From: Gammaproteobacteria bacterium
GTDB taxonomy: Bacteria; Pseudomonadota; Gammaproteobacteria; JALTLT01
Reading direction: 5' to 3'
Assembly (NCBI GenBank): GCA_027001815.1
Contig: JALTLT010000005.1
Location: 1 to 8,588, forward strand
DNA: 8,588 bases
Shown here in pieces: positions 5,219-8,588 of the stretch. Both the position numbers and the translations under genes were made by a program. The notes under the pieces are model-generated. The model was not told where the DNA came from, did not search any database, and worked only from the letters and a program-made list of their open reading frames with translations. Numbering within the stretch: position 1 is the stretch's first letter; every line of letters starts with the position of its first letter.

Positions 5219-5754
5219 GCGGTAGCTGGCCTGTCCGGTGTTACATCGGGCTGGGAGGGAATCTCGGCGATCCGCGGGCGCGACTGGAGGAGGCGCTCCG
5301 GCAACTGGCGCACCTGCCGCTCACGCGGCTGGAGGCGGTCTCCCCCTTCTATCGCAACCCCCCTCTGGGTCCCGCCGATCAGCCCGATTACGTCAACGCG
5401 GTGGCGCGGCTGGAGACGCGACTCTCGGCCGTGCGTCTGCTGCGCCTCCTGCAGGCGGTGGAGGAGCGGGCGGGACGGCGGCGGAGTGGCGAGCGGTGGG
5501 GGCCTCGCACCCTCGACCTGGATCTTCTCCTCTATGGGGATCGGGTGATGAGAGGGGAGCTGCTGACCATCCCCCATCCGGGGGTGGCGGTGCGTGCCTT
5601 CGTGTTGCGGCCGTTGTACGATCTCGATCCCGCCCTGGTCCTTCCCGACGGTCGTGCCGTTGCAGCCCTGCTCGGGGAGCTTGGCGATGGGGAACTGGTC
5701 GAGGTCAGGCGGGATCAATACCCCCGACGGGGGCTACGAGGAGACGAGTCATGA
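5215..5754 (+). CDS. folK: 6-hydroxymethyl-7,8-dihydropterin pyrophosphokinase
   Basis: HPPK transfers pyrophosphate from ATP to 6-hydroxymethyl-7,8-dihydropterin, the step before dihydropteroate synthesis in the folate pathway; it is cytosolic. The 179-residue protein starts with the family motif YIGLGGNLGDP (10-20). SPFYRNPPLGPADQPDYVNAV (43-63) is the pterin-binding region, and ERWGPRTLDLDLLLYG (93-108) contains Asp101 and Asp103, the two magnesium ligands. IPHPGVAVRAFVLRPLYDLDP is the conserved C-terminal stretch. Length is slightly above the roughly 160 of the E. coli enzyme because of a short C-terminal extension. The ATG overlaps the pcnB stop and its own TGA overlaps the panB ATG, both as ATGA, so translation of the three is probably coupled. 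Confidence 0.96.
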   Translation: MSGSWPVRCYIGLGGNLGDPRARLEEALRQLAHLPLTRLEAVSPFYRNPPLGPADQPDYVNAVARLETRLSAVRLLRLLQAVEERAGRRRSGERWGPRTLDLDLLLYGDRVMRGELLTIPHPGVAVRAFVLRPLYDLDPALVLPDGRAVAALLGELGDGELVEVRRDQYPRRGLRGDES

Positions 5755-6575
5755 GTCAGCACAGCGGCGGTGAGGCGGCGGCACGTGTCACCCTCCGCCA
5801 CCTGCGAGAGCGGGTGGCGGAGGGGGGGCGCTTCGCCTGCCTGACCGCCTATGACGCCACCTTCGCCAGCCTGATCGAGAACGCCGGCGTGGAGGTGGTC
5901 CTGGTGGGCGATTCCCTGGGGATGGTGATCCAGGGGCACGACACCACCGTGCCGGTCACCGTGGAGCAGATGATCTACCACTCCGCGTGCGTCGCCCGGG
6001 GCTGCCGTCGGGCCCTGTTGATGGTCGACATGCCCTTCCTCAGTTACGCGAGCCCGCAGCAGGCGGTGGCCAATGCCGGCCGTCTCATGCAGGAGGGGGG
6101 GGCGCAGATGGTGAAGCTGGAAGGGGCGGCCGCCCAGGTGGAGATCGTCGCGGCCCTCTCCGCCCAGGGAATCCCCGTCTGCGCCCATCTGGGTCTGCGT
6201 CCCCAGTCGGTGCACAAGGCAGGGGGATTCCGCGTGCAGGGGCGCGACGAGGCGGCGGCGCGCCAGATGGTGGAGGATGCCCGCCTGCTGGAGCAGGCCG
6301 GTGCCGACATGCTGTTGCTGGAGTGTATTCCCGCCCCTCTCGCCGAGACCATCACCCGTGGAGCAGGTGTTCCGGTGATCGGTATCGGAGCGGGGCCGGC
6401 TCCCCACGCCCAGGTGCTGGTCCTCTACGACCTGCTCGGCATCACCGCCGGGCGTCAGCCCCGATTCGTCAAGAACTATCTGGCCGGGGGTGGCCCCATC
6501 CAGGAGGCGGTGGCCCGTTTCGTGGAAGAGGTAAAGAGCGGCCGTTACCCCGGGCCGGAGCACGCCTTCCGGTGA
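5751..6575 (+). CDS. panB: 3-methyl-2-oxobutanoate hydroxymethyltransferase
   Basis: PanB adds a hydroxymethyl group from methylene-tetrahydrofolate to 2-oxoisovalerate, giving ketopantoate, the first committed step to pantothenate and coenzyme A. The protein of 274 residues shows the TIM-barrel family motifs: LTAYDATFASL (31-41), VLVGDSLGMVIQGHDTTVPVT (50-70) with the metal ligand Asp54, LLMVDMPFLSY with Asp93, KLEG (122-125), HLGLRPQSVH (146-155) and LLLECIP (188-194), where Glu191 matches the catalytic glutamate. GIGAGP and KNYL follow near the C-terminus. GAGGAG upstream of ATG 5751 is a good ribosome binding site. The start overlaps the folK stop, and the stop touches panC. Confidence 0.97.
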   Translation: MSQHSGGEAAARVTLRHLRERVAEGGRFACLTAYDATFASLIENAGVEVVLVGDSLGMVIQGHDTTVPVTVEQMIYHSACVARGCRRALLMVDMPFLSYASPQQAVANAGRLMQEGGAQMVKLEGAAAQVEIVAALSAQGIPVCAHLGLRPQSVHKAGGFRVQGRDEAAARQMVEDARLLEQAGADMLLLECIPAPLAETITRGAGVPVIGIGAGPAPHAQVLVLYDLLGITAGRQPRFVKNYLAGGGPIQEAVARFVEEVKSGRYPGPEHAFR

Positions 6576-6583
6576 GTAGTGCG

Positions 6584-7447
6584 ATGGAGCGGATCGATAC
6601 GGTCGAGGCGTTGCGTGGCCGGGTGGCGGCGTGGCGTGGGGAGGGGGCGAGGGTGGCGCTGGTTCCCACCATGGGCAATCTCCACGAGGGTCATCTGCGG
6701 CTGGTGGACCGGGCCCGCGAGGCGGGCGACCTGGTGGTGGTGAGCATCTTCGTCAACCCCATGCAGTTCGGCCCGGGGGAGGATCTCGCCGCCTATCCCC
6801 GGACCCTCCAACGGGACAGCGAACTGCTGGAAGCGCGGGGGGCCCACCTGCTCTTCGCCCCGGCGGCCGGGGAGGTCTATCCCAGGCCCCTGGAGGCGAT
6901 GACCCGGGTGGAGGTGCCGGGCCTCTCCGATATCCTCTGCGGAGCCAGTCGCCCCGGCCATTTCGTCGGCGTGGCCACCGTTGTCGCCAAGCTCTTCAAC
7001 ATGGTCCAGCCCGATGTGGCGATCTTCGGCGAGAAGGACTTCCAGCAGTTGCTGGTGATCCGGCGCATGGTGGAGGATCTCGACATGCCGGTGGAGATCG
7101 TCGGTGTGGAGACGGTGCGTGAGCCGGACGGCCTGGCCATGAGTTCCCGCAACGGCTATCTCTCCGCCGAGGAGCGCCGCGTCGCTCCGGCCCTCTACCG
7201 TACCCTGCGCGCGCTGGGCGATCGCCTTCGGGCCGGCGATCGGGCCTACGCGACACTCGAGGCGGAGGGGCGGAGCCGCCTCGAGGCGGAGGGGTTGCGC
7301 CCCGACTATGTGGCGATCCGCCGGGCGGACGATCTGGCGGAGCCCGATGGAGAGACGCCTGCCCTGGTGGTACTGGCGGCCGCGTGGCTGGGTCGGGCGC
7401 GCCTCATCGACAACCTCAGGATCGATGTGGAAGCCAAGCCGGCATGA
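6584..7447 (+). CDS. panC: Pantothenate synthetase (pantoate-beta-alanine ligase)
   Basis: PanC joins pantoate and beta-alanine using ATP through a pantoyl-adenylate. The protein of 287 residues shows VALVPTMGNLHEGH (24-37) with the HxGH nucleotide motif at 34-37 and VVSIFVNPMQFGPGEDLAAYPRT, the pantoate-binding region. GHFVGVATVVAKLFNMVQPDVAIFGEKDFQQL and MSSRN (186-190), the KMSKS-like loop, follow. LIDNLRID is near the end. ATG 6584 gives the usual spacing to the PTMGNLH motif and has GGTGAG at 6571-6576. An in-frame GTG at 6572, overlapping the panB stop as GTGA, would add four residues and cannot be excluded. The two genes are separated by eight bases at most and are surely co-transcribed. 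Confidence 0.96.
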   Translation: MERIDTVEALRGRVAAWRGEGARVALVPTMGNLHEGHLRLVDRAREAGDLVVVSIFVNPMQFGPGEDLAAYPRTLQRDSELLEARGAHLLFAPAAGEVYPRPLEAMTRVEVPGLSDILCGASRPGHFVGVATVVAKLFNMVQPDVAIFGEKDFQQLLVIRRMVEDLDMPVEIVGVETVREPDGLAMSSRNGYLSAEERRVAPALYRTLRALGDRLRAGDRAYATLEAEGRSRLEAEGLRPDYVAIRRADDLAEPDGETPALVVLAAAWLGRARLIDNLRIDVEAKPA

Positions 7448-7450
7448 TTT

Positions 7451-7459
7451 TGGTATAAT
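7451..7459 (+). promoter_or_regulatory. Extended -10 promoter for panD
   Basis: TGGTATAAT (7451-7459) is a perfect -10 hexamer with the TGn extension, beginning four bases after the panC stop codon. The expected -35 position inside the panC 3' end (about 7431-7436) reads AAGCCA and does not match, as is allowed for extended -10 promoters. Transcription would start near 7466, about 18 bases before the panD ATG. It would let panD be transcribed independently of the pcnB-panC unit. Confidence 0.62.
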
Positions 7460-7483
7460 CTCCGGCTTTTCCAGGCCCCGATC

Positions 7484-7864
7484 ATGCTTCGAACCCTCCT
7501 GACCGCGAAACTGCACCACGCCCGCGTCACCCACGCGGAACTCGAATACGAAGGCTCCTGCGCCATCGACGAGGCCCTCCTGGAGCGTGCCGGCATCCGA
7601 GAATACGAGCATCTCCACGTCTACAACCTGGAGAATGGGGAGCGTTTCACCACCTATGCGATTCTTGCCCGGCGTGGCTCGGGAATCGTCTCCGTGAATG
7701 GCGCGGCTGCCCACAAGGCGAGTCCCGGAGACCGCCTGATCATCTGTACCTACGGCGTGCTGGACGAGGGGGAGCTGGCCGCTCATCGCCCCCGGCTGAT
7801 CTATCTCGGGGAGGGCAACGTGGTGCTGCGCAGCAGCGATGCCATCCCCGCGCAGGTGGCCTGA
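7484..7864 (+). CDS. panD: Aspartate 1-decarboxylase
   Basis: PanD makes beta-alanine from aspartate, supplying PanC. It is a pyruvoyl enzyme: the 126-residue precursor cleaves itself between Gly24 and Ser25, here in EYEGSCAID, and Ser25 becomes the pyruvoyl group. Lys9 (TAKLHHARVT), Thr57 and Tyr58 (RFTTYAI), and Asn72 with Gly73 (VNGAAAH) match the family's active-site residues. GDRLIICTYG is the conserved C-terminal strand. Length is the usual 120-130. The ATG has only a weak upstream AGG. The gene follows panC after 36 bases that hold its own promoter, so it can be expressed with or apart from the upstream block. Confidence 0.97.
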   Translation: MLRTLLTAKLHHARVTHAELEYEGSCAIDEALLERAGIREYEHLHVYNLENGERFTTYAILARRGSGIVSVNGAAAHKASPGDRLIICTYGVLDEGELAAHRPRLIYLGEGNVVLRSSDAIPAQVA

Positions 7865-7928
7865 TCTCCGCCGGAATGGGATCACGCCGTCTCATCGTTT
7901 CGTACCCTTTCTCCTGCCGAGGTTGCCC

Positions 7929-8588
7929 ATGGAGTTGAGTGTCGTCATTCCCATGTACAACGAGGAGGAGAATGTGTCGATCCTCCTGCGGGAAGTCGCC
8001 GCGGCACTCGATGGCGCCCGTCTCGACTACGAGATCGTGGTGGTGGACGACGGCAGTCGTGACGGAACCGCCGGGGAGCTGCGCCGGCTGAAGGCCGACC
8101 TGCCGCGGTTGAGAGTGATTCGTCACCTGGGCAACTTCGGCCAGTCGGCGGGGATCTCCACCGGTTGTCTGCAGGCCCGCGGGACCTGGATCGCCACCCT
8201 TGACGGAGATGGTCAGAACGATCCGGCGGACATCCCTCTCCTCTACCGCGCGGCCCTCGAGGCGGGAGAGGGGGGGCCGCTGCTGGTGGCCGGCAACCGG
8301 CGCAAGCGCAACGACAACTGGTTGCGCCGTTTCTCCTCACGGGTGGCCAACGGCGTGCGCCAGCGTCTTCTGCGTGACGACTGCCCGGATACCGGTTGCG
8401 GCCTCAAGCTCTTCCGCCATGAGGACTTTATGCTCCTGCCCCGTTTCGATCATCTGCACCGTTTTCTGCCCGCCCTGTTCAAGCGCGCCGGAGGGCGGGT
8501 GATCAACGTGCCGGTCAACCACCGTCCACGGGAGCGGGGTACCTCCAAGTACGGGGTTTGGAACCGGCTATGGGTGGGTATCGTGGAC
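7929..8588 (+). CDS. Family 2 glycosyltransferase, polyprenyl-phosphate sugar synthase type (partial)
   Basis: The frame is open from ATG 7929 to the window edge, giving 220 residues without a stop. It shows the GT-A fold of family 2: LSVVIPMYNEEENV (3-16), VVVDDGSRDGT (37-47) for nucleotide-sugar binding, LGNFGQSAGISTG and LDGDGQNDP (91-99) with the metal-binding DGD. DTGCGLKLFR and the HRFLPAL and HRPRERGTSKY segments follow. These match dolichol- or undecaprenyl-phosphate mannose/glucose synthase relatives (DPM1, ArnC, GtrB), which load a sugar onto a lipid carrier at the inner membrane. Whether C-terminal membrane helices follow lies outside the window. A GAGG about seven bases before the ATG serves as binding site. 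The 64-base gap after panD shows no terminator. Donor sugar and acceptor are not determinable. Confidence 0.9.
   Translation, partial: MELSVVIPMYNEEENVSILLREVAAALDGARLDYEIVVVDDGSRDGTAGELRRLKADLPRLRVIRHLGNFGQSAGISTGCLQARGTWIATLDGDGQNDPADIPLLYRAALEAGEGGPLLVAGNRRKRNDNWLRRFSSRVANGVRQRLLRDDCPDTGCGLKLFRHEDFMLLPRFDHLHRFLPALFKRAGGRVINVPVNHRPRERGTSKYGVWNRLWVGIVD

Noticed and set aside
5238..5750. Long N-terminal extension of panB inside folK
   Set aside because: The frame is open upstream, but the residues are compositional noise and the ATG at 5751 gives the usual PanB length with a good ribosome binding site.
6545..7885. 446-codon minus-strand frame opposite panC and panD
   Set aside because: The plus strand encodes unmistakable PanC and PanD; the antisense translation shows no domain.

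Overview
The window is GC-rich and reads as chromosomal DNA of a gammaproteobacterium. The block pcnB-folK-panB-panC-panD follows the gammaproteobacterial order. A DsrE-family protein next to a phosphate-selective-type porin would fit the sulfur-oxidising Chromatiales-like groups, but that placement is inference.

Left part (1-3107). A minus-strand ECF sigma factor (31-567) is followed at the very edge by the start of another minus-strand gene. The 514-base gap to its right holds two divergent copies of one promoter motif, TGGAATAA-N16-GTC. One copy faces the sigma gene. The other faces a plus-strand pair: an exported DsrE-like protein (1082-1531) and an outer-membrane porin (1604-2986). The simplest model is that the sigma factor controls itself and this envelope pair. 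A 30-base palindrome lies at the predicted 5' end of the sigma mRNA. The plus-strand transcript would begin with a long, hairpin-rich leader. Several hairpins and a clear intrinsic terminator close the porin gene.

Middle (3108-3847). There is no convincing intact protein gene here. It holds a minus-strand tRNA-Glu(CTC) with its own promoter, a short protein-like reading frame that may be a gene remnant, and the second copy of a roughly 150-190 base multi-hairpin repeat whose first copy lies in the DsrE leader. The two copies differ by paired changes that keep the stems.

Right part (3848-8588). pcnB (RNA polyadenylation), folK (folate synthesis) and panB, panC (pantothenate synthesis) are packed with 4-base stop/start overlaps or near contacts, so they probably form one transcript. 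panD follows 36 bases later and has its own extended -10 promoter. PanB, PanC and PanD cover most of the route to pantothenate: PanB makes ketopantoate, PanD makes beta-alanine, PanC joins pantoate to beta-alanine. The ketopantoate reductase step is not encoded here. The window ends inside a family 2 glycosyltransferase of the polyprenyl-phosphate sugar synthase type.
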